Shown one piece after another: positions 25,522 to 33,762 of a DNA stretch of 36,716 bases. The position numbers and the translations under genes were made by a program. The stretch is from assembly GCA_020720765.1 (NCBI GenBank), contig DYOB01000016.1:1-36716 (forward strand), written 5' to 3'. This stretch comes from Borreliella garinii. Lineage in GTDB: Bacteria; Spirochaetota; Spirochaetia; JABEVK01. The notes under the pieces are model-generated. The model did not search any database. It was not told where the DNA came from and saw only the letters and a program-made list of their open reading frames with translations. Every line of letters begins with the position of its first letter. Position 1 is the stretch's first letter.

Positions 25522-27672
25522 CTACTTTCGTCTCACACTCAGTTCACCAGGCCGCTTAACCTGTTGTATTTTCTTCCATTCCTCAGTCTCCTGATGAAAC
25601 ACAACCTGGGCCTGAACCGGATTTTTATCAGCCGGCATCCGGACCCACGTTCCGTCAGCCATAAGTCTGTGGGTTTTTACATTGTCACTGAAAAGAACCT
25701 CGAGAATATGAAGAATCCTTTCGCGTAAATCATCCTGGATAACAGAGAACATCAATTCCACCCTTCTTTCCAGATTCCGGTACATCCAGTCTGCACTGGA
25801 AAGAAACAATTCTCCGTGGTCCCCGGCTTCAAAATAAAAGATCCTTGCGTGTTCAAGAAATCTGTCAACGATGCTCACAACTTCTATATTTCCATTGCTG
25901 ACGTAACCGGGGTTCAACATGCAGATTCCACGGATATTGAGTTTGATTTCAACCCCTGCTTCTGCGGCTTGATACAGTGCCAGGATTACGTCCTCATCAG
26001 CAAGGGCGTTCATTTTTGCAAGAATCCTCGCAGGGTTTCCAGCTCGTTTTTGATCTATCAGCCATTGGATTAAAGCCAGAACCTTCTGCTTTAAATGATG
26101 TGGTGCCATAGCCAGGTAGTGGGTACTTCCGACCGCCGAATACCCCGTGATGGCGTTAAAAAAATTCGCAACTTCCATGGTATATTCGTTTCGGCTTGTC
26201 AGAAGCCCCAGGTCTGTATACAGCCTGCTTGTCTTATCGTGGTAATTACCCGTTCCCAAATGGGCGTAGCGCCGGATGCCGTCTTCCTCTCTGCGGATTA
26301 TCATCATGGCCTTACTGTGTACCTTTAGGTTGGCCACGCCATAGATGACAATTCCTCCGGCCTTTTCCAAAGTTTGGGCCCAGCCGAGGTTCTGTTCTTC
26401 ATCGAATCTTGCCTTCAGCTCCATCAGGACCAGGACCTGTTTACCCATTTCCGCAGCCCTTGCAAGTGCCTGGACTATGGGGCTATCCCCTCCAGTCCTG
26501 TAAAGGGTCATACGGATACAAAGTACATCCGGATCCTCAGCGGCTTCCCTGAGAAGACGGACAACGGGTGAAAATGCTTCGTAGGGGTGGTAGAGAAGAA
26601 CATCCTTTTCCCGGATAAGTTTCCAAATATCCTGGTTATCGTCAATGGTTACGGCAGGCTCCCAGGCTTTGTATTTGAGCTTTTCACCAAAAGGCATAAA
26701 TGCCAGCCCCATAAAATCTTTAAGATTGATCGGTCCAGGCATATCAAAGACCACACTGGTATCTATCTCGAGTTCGTCGATAAGCATCTGACGGAGTTCT
26801 TTGGCTTCAAAACACCGGATTTCAAGGCGCACCCTACGCGAATGCAAGCGATTCTGGAGAATTTTATTCATAGCCTCGACAAAATCTTCTTCTTTTTCCT
26901 CATCGACCGGAATGTCAGCATCCCTAGTCAGCCGAAAGGAGAGTGTTTCGAGAATCTTATAGCCCTTAAAAAGTCTTCCTGCAAAAATCGGTACGAGATC
27001 TTCGATGGTTATAAAATCATGCCCCGAGGAAGGGACCAATCGATGGAACCTCTGAAGGTAGGCGGGTATCTCAACGATAATGAGTTTTTTCTGGTTTTCC
27101 GGTACCGCTTCTTCATCTGGTAACTCATCCCCGGTATCGATAACCGGTGAAGGAGTTTCCCAAGTTTCCTCTTCGGGTTCTATTAGGAAAGCAAGGTTCA
27201 TTCTTAAACCCGCTGTAAAGGGAAAAGGGCGTTTGGGCTCGACTTTTACCGGGGAGATCACATTAAAAAGTTCCTCGTTAAAAAAAACTTCAAGGTTTTT
27301 CAGCTGTTCCTGCGACAATTCTCCGGGCTGGAGGATTCTTACAGATTCCTCTCTGAGTTGAGAGGTAATTTCGGAGTAAATATTGTATTGATCGAGGACA
27401 AAGTCGCTGTAGAGGGCAAGAATTTTCTTCAATTGGGCTGAGGGCGTCTCCATGGTAGCTCCGAAAGGAAGGTCGCCCATCCGTACAGCCCTTCGAAGGC
27501 TGGCCACCCTGACCATGAAAAATTCATCGAAATTGGAAGCTGTGATGGAAAGAAATTTCAGCCTTTCCAAAAGAGGAACGTCAAGTTGACGGGCTTCTGA
27601 AAGAACTCTTCTATTAAAATCAATCCAGCTGAGTTCCCTATTGAAAAACATTTCCTCCCCGTTTTCTTTCAT
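25522..27672 (-). CDS. ppk: Polyphosphate kinase 1
   Basis: PPK1 polymerises the gamma-phosphate of ATP into polyphosphate. The 716 residues show all four domains: the N-terminal FFNRELSWIDFNRRVL, the head domain, and two phospholipase-D-like halves. The catalytic His is in LKVHSKAMMIIRR and the second conserved His in RYAHLGTGNYHDKTSRLYTD. The C-terminal block ADWMYRNLERRVELMFSV is typical. Its start overlaps ppx by 4 bp. Confidence 0.96.
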   Translation of the reverse strand: MKENGEEMFFNRELSWIDFNRRVLSEARQLDVPLLERLKFLSITASNFDEFFMVRVASLRRAVRMGDLPFGATMETPSAQLKKILALYSDFVLDQYNIYSEITSQLREESVRILQPGELSQEQLKNLEVFFNEELFNVISPVKVEPKRPFPFTAGLRMNLAFLIEPEEETWETPSPVIDTGDELPDEEAVPENQKKLIIVEIPAYLQRFHRLVPSSGHDFITIEDLVPIFAGRLFKGYKILETLSFRLTRDADIPVDEEKEEDFVEAMNKILQNRLHSRRVRLEIRCFEAKELRQMLIDELEIDTSVVFDMPGPINLKDFMGLAFMPFGEKLKYKAWEPAVTIDDNQDIWKLIREKDVLLYHPYEAFSPVVRLLREAAEDPDVLCIRMTLYRTGGDSPIVQALARAAEMGKQVLVLMELKARFDEEQNLGWAQTLEKAGGIVIYGVANLKVHSKAMMIIRREEDGIRRYAHLGTGNYHDKTSRLYTDLGLLTSRNEYTMEVANFFNAITGYSAVGSTHYLAMAPHHLKQKVLALIQWLIDQKRAGNPARILAKMNALADEDVILALYQAAEAGVEIKLNIRGICMLNPGYVSNGNIEVVSIVDRFLEHARIFYFEAGDHGELFLSSADWMYRNLERRVELMFSVIQDDLRERILHILEVLFSDNVKTHRLMADGTWVRMPADKNPVQAQVVFHQETEEWKKIQQVKRPGELSVRRK

Positions 27673-29222
27673 GACTTCCCTTCCTTTTTCAGTATTGTTC
27701 GCGGCGTATAACCGTAAACTTCCTCAAACATCGTTCCTTTATCCGCAAGGCTGAGCTTTTCCGCACTGATATCAACCTGGACATCAACGATCAGTTCGAG
27801 GACTTCGCCGTTGATGACTGCCTTGAGGTCCTTCACCTTTCCCTTATGTCCGCGGTCAAGGGCGTCGGCAACCCGGAGTATCGAAGCGAGTTTCATGACA
27901 GTCAGCCTGTCTTCCCGAGTGAGTGCGACAAAACCCAAGTGTGAAGGCAGAGGGCCGGATTTCCTGTGATAACGGACTATGTTTCCTATGACTTTAAGGT
28001 CGTGGGAATCGAGACCGAAAACTTCAGAATTCTCTACAAGATACTGTCCATGTTTGTGGTGGGCTGAAGGTTTTACAAAAGTGCCTATGTCGTGAAGAAT
28101 TGCTGCTATTTCGAGCAGAAGCCGGTGTTTGAGGTTCATCTGGTGCTCGTGCTGAAGCTGGTCAAAAATCTGCAAACTCAGTTCGGTAACGACTTTGGAA
28201 TGTTCAGCATCGAAATGGTATTTTTTTCCGAGACTTACTGCGCTGGCACGCACTTGGTTCCAGAAACGGTTCTGGATCTCGGGGTCGGCACCGGGCCGGA
28301 TTTCCATCAAAAGTCCTTCGCTGATACCGCTGGTTGGAACCCATATTTTTTCCGCTGGTATGCCTTGGAGGAAAAATTGATAGGCGAGCAAGGCTGTGCC
28401 CATACCTTCCGCGGCTGCAGCGGCTACACCTAATTTCCTGACGCTTTCTTCGGGTGGCATCCTATAAAATTTCAAGGCAAGATCATCCCAATCAGACCGT
28501 GTCACTTCAAGAATTCGATTGTTCATTGGCCGGCCGACGAGTTCAGCCGCGAGCCTAGCGTAATTGCCCAGAAAAATCACGTGTTGGATGACTCCTTGCT
28601 TGAGATCCTCGAGGATGAGTTCCCTCATAGGGGTAATGGTCTGTTCGAGTTCTGCTGATTTAAGATCCGAGATACCCCTTCTCAGTCTGTTTATTTCCTC
28701 TATTCTAATAGTACCGAAACTTAAACTATGGACAGCGCAAATTGCCCCTTTCTTTAGGAGAATCACCTCGGTCGTTCCGCCGCTGACTTCCATTATCAGG
28801 ACATTGCCTTTCGAAACTTCCGAAACCCTATCTTTTAAAGCATAGAGAACCGCCATGTAGCTCAATCGGTTTTCTTCTAGCCCGTCGATAATCCTTATCC
28901 TGAAACCCGTTCTAATCTCAATACGGTCAACAAAGTTTTCCCTATTCAGCGCTTCCCGTACGGCTGCGGTACCTATTGCGTTAACAGAGGAAGGTTTTAT
29001 CCCGTATCCTCTGAGCAGTTCACTGTAAAGGTTGAAAATTTCAAGGGCTCGCACAAGGGTTTTATTTTTAATAAAACCGCCGGTAAACACGTCGCGTCCT
29101 AGGCTTAAATAATGGATGGCCTGGTCAAGGACACGAGGTTCGCCGGATGTCGAAAACTCGGCTACGACAAGCCTAATACTCGATGAACCGCAGTTGATGA
29201 CCGCTGAAAGCCGGTTACTCAT
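27669..29222 (-). CDS. ppx: Exopolyphosphatase / ppGppA phosphatase with HD domain
   Basis: It releases phosphate from polyphosphate ends and may hydrolyse pppGpp. The 517 residues consist of two ASKHA half-domains (phosphate-1 loop NCGSSSIRLVVAEF, phosphate-2 loop VLIMEVSGGTTEVIL) and a C-terminal HD domain (AAILHDIGTFVKPSAHHKHGQYLVENSEVFGL; HD in LHDIG). DVSGG-type residues are changed to EVSGG. It overlaps the ROK kinase gene and ppk by 4 bp on each side, so synthesis and breakdown of polyphosphate are co-expressed. Confidence 0.93.
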   Translation of the reverse strand: MSNRLSAVINCGSSSIRLVVAEFSTSGEPRVLDQAIHYLSLGRDVFTGGFIKNKTLVRALEIFNLYSELLRGYGIKPSSVNAIGTAAVREALNRENFVDRIEIRTGFRIRIIDGLEENRLSYMAVLYALKDRVSEVSKGNVLIMEVSGGTTEVILLKKGAICAVHSLSFGTIRIEEINRLRRGISDLKSAELEQTITPMRELILEDLKQGVIQHVIFLGNYARLAAELVGRPMNNRILEVTRSDWDDLALKFYRMPPEESVRKLGVAAAAAEGMGTALLAYQFFLQGIPAEKIWVPTSGISEGLLMEIRPGADPEIQNRFWNQVRASAVSLGKKYHFDAEHSKVVTELSLQIFDQLQHEHQMNLKHRLLLEIAAILHDIGTFVKPSAHHKHGQYLVENSEVFGLDSHDLKVIGNIVRYHRKSGPLPSHLGFVALTREDRLTVMKLASILRVADALDRGHKGKVKDLKAVINGEVLELIVDVQVDISAEKLSLADKGTMFEEVYGYTPRTILKKEGKS

Positions 29223-30172
29223 TCAACATCCTTTGCTAAAAGAGCCGCACCTGCTATGGCAGCATCGTCGCCCAGTCTTGCCGCTACGACCCTGATATCT
29301 TTTGCAATAAAAGACATAGCGTGTGCTTTCAGGGATGCTTCAATGCGCTTGAGGTAATAGTCACCGAGCTTTTCTACAAGGCCGCCGCCTATCACCACGA
29401 GCTCGGGGTCCAGAATATTGACCATTCCAGCTATGCCTATGCCAAGGATTTCACAGGACCTGTCGATCACCCTCATAACATCGGGTTGCCGTTCCTTGAG
29501 CGCCTGGGCGAAAAACTTGCTTGTGAGATTTTTAAAATCCGTACCGTAATCAGCCAAACTTGGAGGGAGTTTTCCGGCTGAAATCAGAAAAGCTGAGTCC
29601 TTGGACATGGCTGTTCTGCTTGCAAGCGCCTCAAGGTGACCGTATTCGCCACAGCCGCAAAGCGGTCCTTCCATCTGGATGGTAATATGCCCGACCTCCC
29701 CGGCATTTCCGCTAGCCCCGCGGTGAAGGGCCCCGTTAATTATCAATCCACCGCCGACTCCGGTTCCGGGAAAAACCCCAAGTACGTGTTTGTATTGTAG
29801 GAGGTGGGTGGTGTATTCCCCCCAAAGTCCGGCGTTGACGTCATTTTCAAGGAAAAAGGGAAAGGGGAAGATTCTTTTTAACCGTTCGACGAGGGGAAAG
29901 TTTTGAAAACCCAGGTTGGGGCTCATCATAACCCTGCCATTCTCCCTGTCCAAAACACCCGGAACGGCAATACCTGCAGACTTGACCTCCTCAACCCTCA
30001 CAACGGCTTCAACTAAAAGGCTGTTGATAAGTTCCGCCATACCGTTGGTAACAAAATCCGCCTTTGCGGAAACAGCCGTCTTCGACTTTACACGGTGGAC
30101 TATTTTCCCCTTCTCATCGAGCAAGCCCGCCGCCATCTTTGTTCCGCCCAAATCAAATCCCAAATAAAACAT
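29219..30172 (-). CDS. ROK-family sugar kinase, probably glucokinase
   Basis: The 317 residues begin FYLGFDLGGTKMAAGLLDEKG, the ATP-phosphate loop of ROK kinases. The catalytic Asp is in FLENDVNAGLWGEY. The ROK signature GALHRGASGNAGEVGHITI and a zinc site follow; the usual CxCGxxGCxE reads CGCGEYGHLE, with His replacing the third Cys. The C-terminal LDPELVVIGGGL is typical. An AGGGAG lies 7 nt before ATG 30172. It heads the operon with ppx and ppk, which raises the question of whether it uses polyphosphate, although the zinc motif favours an ATP glucokinase. Confidence 0.88.
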   Translation of the reverse strand: MFYLGFDLGGTKMAAGLLDEKGKIVHRVKSKTAVSAKADFVTNGMAELINSLLVEAVVRVEEVKSAGIAVPGVLDRENGRVMMSPNLGFQNFPLVERLKRIFPFPFFLENDVNAGLWGEYTTHLLQYKHVLGVFPGTGVGGGLIINGALHRGASGNAGEVGHITIQMEGPLCGCGEYGHLEALASRTAMSKDSAFLISAGKLPPSLADYGTDFKNLTSKFFAQALKERQPDVMRVIDRSCEILGIGIAGMVNILDPELVVIGGGLVEKLGDYYLKRIEASLKAHAMSFIAKDIRVVAARLGDDAAIAGAALLAKDVE

Positions 30173-30247
30173 ATGTATCTCCCTGAAAAGATTTTACCAA
30201 ACCCGTGTTTTGTTCAAGGGGTTGAATCAATTTCTCATAGTATTCTA

Positions 30248-30256
30248 TGCTATACT
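30248..30256 (+). promoter_or_regulatory. Extended -10 promoter for the FemAB-like gene
   Basis: TGCTATACT is an extended -10 element (TGn plus TATACT at 30251-30256) lying 7 nt before ATG 30264. Extended -10 promoters do not need a strong -35, and none is seen at standard spacing. No Shine-Dalgarno precedes the ATG, so the mRNA is probably leaderless. Confidence 0.55.
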
Positions 30257-30263
30257 GGCTCTA

Positions 30264-31316
30264 ATGCAAACAACTGTTAACAAACTTAGAGAAATTCGAC
30301 TCATGGATATGGATGAAACAAACGAATTTCTTCAAACCAGCCTCTGGGGTGCCTTTAAGGCACAAACTGGATGGAAACCCAGAGCATTTGCTTTTTCCTA
30401 CCTGGTTGGGAATCAAGAATTGACGGCTAAGTTCCTGATACTTTCACGAAAAGTTTTCGGCCCCTTTTTTCTCGCCTATATCCCCTTTGGACCCAGGGTT
30501 TCGCTTCCAGCCAAGGAAGCTGGCCCCCTTCTTCATGACCTCAGCAAAAAATTAAAGAATCTACTTGAAAAACCGCTTTTGGCTGTGAGATGGGACCTTC
30601 CCAATCACTCTGAAACCATACTTCAAAAACTTCCTGGGCTTAAACGTGGCGCAGTCGTTCAACCTCCTGACACCGTCTGGATAGATATTTCACAAACCGA
30701 AGACGCTCTTCTGGATCAGATGGACAGGGGTCACAGGTACAATGTTAAGTACGCAGAAAGAAAAGGCGTCGTAATCACCGAGGCCGGTGCCGAAGGCGTT
30801 TCGCGTTGGTTTGATATCTTCCGAGATACGGCAAGCCGTGATGGGTTCGCAGGCCACGGCGAAGAGTACTATCAGAAACTTATGGATCTGAGTCGGGATT
30901 ACAAGGGACCGGGGAAAATCTTCTGCCGGATTCTCTTTGCAGAACACGAAGGGGACACCCTGGCCGGCACTATTCTGAGTATCGCCAACGGCACGGCTAC
31001 CTACCTTTACAGCGCTTCATCCAACACAAAAAGAAATCTAAAACCTGTGTATTGGATGCTCTGGAGGGCGATGCAGATTGCGAAAGCCGAAGGTTGTCAT
31101 CAGTTTGACATGTTTGGTATCCCTCCCGACAACAACCCCAACCATCATTTAGCTGGGCTCTACGATTTTAAAAGGAATTTCGGAGGAAAAATAGTTCACC
31201 GTTGGGGCAGCTGGGACGCCCCCTCCCATTTCCTCTACCCTGTATTCAAGTTCGCCGAATCCTTGCGCGCCCCTAAACCAAAGAAATCCAAGGTAAAGCA
31301 TACAGAAAGCTTATAG
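30264..31316 (+). CDS. FemAB/FemX-like aminoacyltransferase
   Basis: FemAB-family enzymes use aminoacyl-tRNA to add amino acids to peptidoglycan precursors. The 350 residues from ATG 30264 contain two GNAT-like domains: FLQTSLWGAFKAQTGWKPRAF and GHRYNVKYAERKGV in the first, then CRILFAEHEGDTLAGTILSI, YLYSASSNTKRNLKPVYWMLWRAMQIAKAEGCHQFDMFGI and LYDFKRNFGGKIVHRWGSWD in the second. A reading from TTG 30210 was rejected because it would start upstream of the promoter. Its stop overlaps the stop of the convergent TfoX-N gene. Confidence 0.88.
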   Translation: MQTTVNKLREIRLMDMDETNEFLQTSLWGAFKAQTGWKPRAFAFSYLVGNQELTAKFLILSRKVFGPFFLAYIPFGPRVSLPAKEAGPLLHDLSKKLKNLLEKPLLAVRWDLPNHSETILQKLPGLKRGAVVQPPDTVWIDISQTEDALLDQMDRGHRYNVKYAERKGVVITEAGAEGVSRWFDIFRDTASRDGFAGHGEEYYQKLMDLSRDYKGPGKIFCRILFAEHEGDTLAGTILSIANGTATYLYSASSNTKRNLKPVYWMLWRAMQIAKAEGCHQFDMFGIPPDNNPNHHLAGLYDFKRNFGGKIVHRWGSWDAPSHFLYPVFKFAESLRAPKPKKSKVKHTESL

Positions 31317-31658
31317 GAGGCTTTTTGGTTTCTTTTTCGGTTGTTTTTTCGGTTTCGGTAAAGGCAATTCTTCCGTTGTGACACGGATCAACTCTGCCAG
31401 CCGCTCCCTATCATCGAGCTCCTCCTCGATAAGAAAACTCAGCCTCGCCCCGGGGTATGCCGGAGCCTCGTGCGGAGAAGAAATCAATGTACGCCCTGTT
31501 TTCGTCGGTTTCAAAAACAGCTTATTTTCACACACTAAAGCAACCACCTTGCCCTCGTTATAGAGCGCGTACTCACCGAACATCTTTCGGCAAGAAACAT
31601 TTGGTAGTTCGGATAATTGATCGAGGATAAAATCTATAAAACTCTTGTCTGTAGCCAA
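31311..31658 (-). CDS. TfoX N-terminal-domain protein
   Basis: This small protein of 115 residues has the TfoX_N fold (FIDFILDQLSELPNVSCRKMFGEYALYNEGKVVALVCENKLFLKPT), related to the N-terminal half of the competence regulator TfoX/Sxy. A lysine/proline-rich tail follows (KPKKQPKKKPKS). There is no TfoX C-terminal domain, so a role in competence cannot be assumed. The start codon is TTG at 31658, and the promoter boxes place the transcription start at or next to it. It converges with the FemAB-like gene, with overlapping stops. Confidence 0.82.
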   Translation of the reverse strand: MATDKSFIDFILDQLSELPNVSCRKMFGEYALYNEGKVVALVCENKLFLKPTKTGRTLISSPHEAPAYPGARLSFLIEEELDDRERLAELIRVTTEELPLPKPKKQPKKKPKSLL

Positions 31659-31664
31659 AGAGGC

Positions 31665-31693
31665 AGTTTACTTTGCCTTCAGATTATTTTCAA
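31665..31693 (-). promoter_or_regulatory. Promoter for the TfoX-N gene
   Basis: On the minus strand TTGAAA (31693-31688), a 17-bp spacer and TAAACT (31670-31665) precede the TTG start codon by 6 nt. No Shine-Dalgarno is visible, so this would be a leaderless message beginning at or beside a TTG codon, which is unusual. Confidence 0.5.
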
Positions 31694-32002
31694 TGAGATA
31701 ATCCTTCTCTGTAAATCTAGTCAGTGTCAACCTTAATTTCGATAGGGTTCTTAGGTATAGAGAAAATCGTACTAGTCGAAAGCACACCTTAAAAGCCGAA
31801 TGATCTTTGTGAAAAGGCTCTTGTCCTAATAAGCACTCTATTTGATAAATTTAGAAATTGTATTCCATCTTACTTATTCATATATATTGTTTGTATAAAG
31901 ACTATAATATACCCACCATTATTAGAGAATATTGAGAAATTTATTATTTTCTCGAACATTTACAAATTATGGTACAAATCTTGCTTTTTTTAAAAATAAT
32001 CA

Positions 32003-32032
32003 TTGACAATTCAATATGATATATTGTAAAGT
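32003..32032 (+). promoter_or_regulatory. Promoter of the lipoprotein/YidD-like cassette
   Basis: A perfect -35 TTGACA (32003-32008) is followed by TGTAAA (32025-32030, spacer 16) or TAAAGT (32027-32032, spacer 18) as -10. Transcription would start near 32037-32039, giving a short leader with a strong Shine-Dalgarno. Confidence 0.55.
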
Positions 32033-32043
32033 GATTTCATCAC
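32031..32043. promoter_or_regulatory. Palindrome between promoter and Shine-Dalgarno
   Basis: GTGATTTCATCAC is a perfect 5-bp inverted repeat with a 3-nt centre, abutting the AAGGAGG Shine-Dalgarno by 2 nt. Because the expected transcription start falls inside it, it is better placed as a DNA operator than as an RNA hairpin. Confidence 0.4.
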
Positions 32044-32055
32044 AAGGAGGAATAT

Positions 32056-32523
32056 GTGAAAAAGATAGTTCTATTAGCAGCAATGACTGCTTTGATGGGT
32101 TGTGCGACTATGTTTAATGGGAAACCTCAGGTAATCCCTGTGACTTCAGATGTTGTAGTCAACATCGTTGTTAAAAACGCAACAGGTATAGTTGTTTTCG
32201 AAGGAGTGACCCCTGCTGAATTAAAGCTCCCCAGAAATTCGACATATACGGTTACTGTGAGTGCTCCAGGTTACGCCAGCGAAACCTTTGCACTCAATCA
32301 GAAAATCCAAGGCTGGTTTTGGGTAAGCTTGTGTACTACTGGTTTAGTAGGTATAATTGTTGATGCTGCAACAGGAAGTATGAACGAATTGACTCCTGCT
32401 CAGTTGAATGTTACTGTACGAACAGTTTCCCAAAATAATACCGAAATGATCCAAGTTGGTTTCTTTGCAAAAGACGAAGAAGGTAACCTTCGTTTCATCA
32501 CTCTACCTCTTGTACGCGCCTAA
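32056..32523 (+). CDS. Small lipoprotein with PEGA-like domain
   Basis: It has 155 residues. Start is GTG 32056 with a strong AAGGAGG at 6-nt spacing. The signal peptide ends in a lipobox, LMGC (Cys 16). The mature part has a PEGA-like beta-sandwich (VFEGVTPAELKLPRNSTYTVTVSAPGYASETFAL). A Gly-rich hydrophobic segment follows (GWFWVSLCTTGLVGIIVDAATGSM), of the kind seen in outer-membrane-associated lipoproteins. It probably sits on the periplasmic face of a membrane. It is first in the AT-rich three-gene cassette and has its own promoter and a terminator-like hairpin 10 bp after the stop. Confidence 0.85.
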   Translation: MKKIVLLAAMTALMGCATMFNGKPQVIPVTSDVVVNIVVKNATGIVVFEGVTPAELKLPRNSTYTVTVSAPGYASETFALNQKIQGWFWVSLCTTGLVGIIVDAATGSMNELTPAQLNVTVRTVSQNNTEMIQVGFFAKDEEGNLRFITLPLVRA

Positions 32524-32532
32524 AACCCTGAT

Positions 32533-32559
32533 GAGCCGGTTTTTCACCGGCTTATTTTT
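32533..32559 (+). terminator. Terminator-like stem-loop after the lipoprotein gene
   Basis: AGCCGGT / ACCGGCT (32534-32540 with 32546-32552) forms a 7-bp stem, extendable by one G-U pair, with loop TTTTC and tail TATTTTTC. It should terminate or attenuate transcription into the YidD-like gene. An ATG at 32531 in the YidD-like frame overlaps it, so the stem could also encode the first residues of a longer form of that protein. Confidence 0.75.
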
Positions 32560-32566
32560 CATTATC

Positions 32567-32902
32567 ATGAGAATTAGTGAAATAAACTCCCAGGAAATAC
32601 TTGAAAGAACGGACTTAATGCGTAGAGCTTGGCCAGAAAAACATCCTGATGCCTTAATAGAACAAATAATTTTAGCTTATCGAGCAAATGCTTCTGAAAC
32701 AACTGTTCACCGTTGTCCATTTCATACTTCTTGTTCCCACTTTATTTCAGATTCATTAAATAAAAAGGGAATTATTGTAGGAACATTAGCATCGATTGAT
32801 CGGTATTTCTTTAGAGAAAATTTAGACGCATATAACCATTACCCCCTTTTAAATAACCCAAATGGAGAAATCAAGATCAATGACGATGCGTTTCTTAAGT
32901 AA
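32567..32902 (+). CDS. YidD-like (membrane protein insertion efficiency factor family) protein
   Basis: YidD proteins are small factors working beside the YidC insertase. The 111 residues from ATG 32567 contain the family pattern C-x-F-x-x-(T/S)CS followed by Gly and a basic helix: CPFHTSCSHFISDSLNKKGIIVGTLASIDRYFF, about residues 55-87. The usual PTCS reads HTSCS, and the N-terminal 50 residues are not part of ordinary YidD, so this is a divergent subtype. ATG 32531 would add MSRFFTGLFFII, a possible signal or anchor segment, but that start lies in the terminator-like hairpin. Neither start has a good Shine-Dalgarno. It is not next to rnpA/yidC as typical yidD genes are. It overlaps the next gene by 23 bp. 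Confidence 0.7.
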   Translation: MRISEINSQEILERTDLMRRAWPEKHPDALIEQIILAYRANASETTVHRCPFHTSCSHFISDSLNKKGIIVGTLASIDRYFFRENLDAYNHYPLLNNPNGEIKINDDAFLK

Positions 32903-33761
32903 GTTCTGCTTTTTTTTTGTTACTACTTATGCCCTTTTCTCCCAGGAAAGGCCCCCAGTACCTACGAAAATTGATTTTGCACAATTTCTAGAGGCTGATG
33001 GAAACCTAGATGAAGCTTTTATAGTATGGAATGAGATTCTATTTTTTTCTCCGAATCAAGAGGGGGCGATTACAAGCCTTTTAGCATTAGCAAGGCTTGA
33101 ATTTATTCGTGAAAATTTTGCTCAATCTTTAAAATATTCACGAAGGCTTATGCAAATAGAACGATTGCCTCCTGAAGTCTTTGATTGGTCTCGTTTTTCT
33201 ATTCTTCTCAATTTATGGCAACTAGGCTCTAATCCTTTAATGTTTCCCGATTACCAATCCCTTGTACAATCCCAATCTAAATTTGAACCTTTGGCAACTG
33301 CGTTTTCAGGTTATTATTTGCTACGTTCGGGATTCATTGATGAGGCAAAAAAGGCTTTTGCTTCATCAAACCATCCATTGGCATTGTCAGGTATGGAACT
33401 TGTAACAAATTGGAACACACTTCCCAGGGTTTCGCCATGGTTGACAGCAAGCGCAAGCGCACTTATACCCGGTTTGGGACAAAGTATCAACGGTCACTTT
33501 GTTGATGGTGCACAAGCCTTTTTCTTCGTAGGCTTATTTTCCGGTACAACGTATCTCATGTACACCTATGAATCTCAAATTACAAAAACTTATCCTATGA
33601 CTATAATTTCGGGTTTATTTGCACTCACTTTTTATTTATCTAATATTTATGGAGCATACCAAACGGCAGAATTCAGAAACAAAAGAATGGAAACTGACCT
33701 AGTACTTCCGTGGTATAACGCATTTGAAATTGAATTTCTCAAAAGTCCCCTTAATCAGTAA
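32880..33761 (+). CDS. Exported protein with helical repeats and C-terminal TM2-like membrane pair
   Basis: It has 293 residues from ATG 32880 (ATG 32862 and 32886 are alternatives). A signal peptide (MRFLSKFCFFFVTTYALFSQ) is followed by a TPR-like helical region of about 150 residues (DFAQFLEADGNLDEAFIVWNEILFFSPNQEGAITSLLALARLEF). A TM2-like module comes next: ASALIPGLGQSINGHFVDGAQAFFFVGLFSGTTYLMY, then a second hydrophobic hairpin (MTIISGLFALTFYLSNIYGAYQTAEF). The PGLGQ..G....G pattern marks small membrane-hairpin proteins. It is expressed with the YidD-like gene, with overlapping frames. It ends 1 bp before the stop of the convergent parvulin gene. Function unknown; an envelope role is likely. 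Confidence 0.75.
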   Translation: MTMRFLSKFCFFFVTTYALFSQERPPVPTKIDFAQFLEADGNLDEAFIVWNEILFFSPNQEGAITSLLALARLEFIRENFAQSLKYSRRLMQIERLPPEVFDWSRFSILLNLWQLGSNPLMFPDYQSLVQSQSKFEPLATAFSGYYLLRSGFIDEAKKAFASSNHPLALSGMELVTNWNTLPRVSPWLTASASALIPGLGQSINGHFVDGAQAFFFVGLFSGTTYLMYTYESQITKTYPMTIISGLFALTFYLSNIYGAYQTAEFRNKRMETDLVLPWYNAFEIEFLKSPLNQ

Positions 33762-33762
33762 A

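Larger units (their letters stand above)
31659..32055. other. AT-rich intergenic region
   Basis: This is the longest gene-free stretch away from the IS edges. It is clearly AT-richer than the flanking operons, especially from 31850 on (runs such as ATATATTG, TTTATTATTTT, TTTTTTTAAAAATAAT). I see the TfoX-N promoter at its left end and the lipoprotein promoter and hairpin at its right end. No open frame with a ribosome-binding site, no tRNA and no IS end is visible in between. Its composition continues through the three genes to the right and marks the left border of the atypical island. Confidence 0.6.

Noticed and set aside
25500-25530. Bidirectional terminator between aroB and ppk1
   Set aside because: The only hairpin is CC-TTCG-GG with mismatches and no T-tract.
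26587-27123. Plus-strand 178-codon frame
   Set aside because: It is antisense to ppk1, whose frame is fully conserved and complete.
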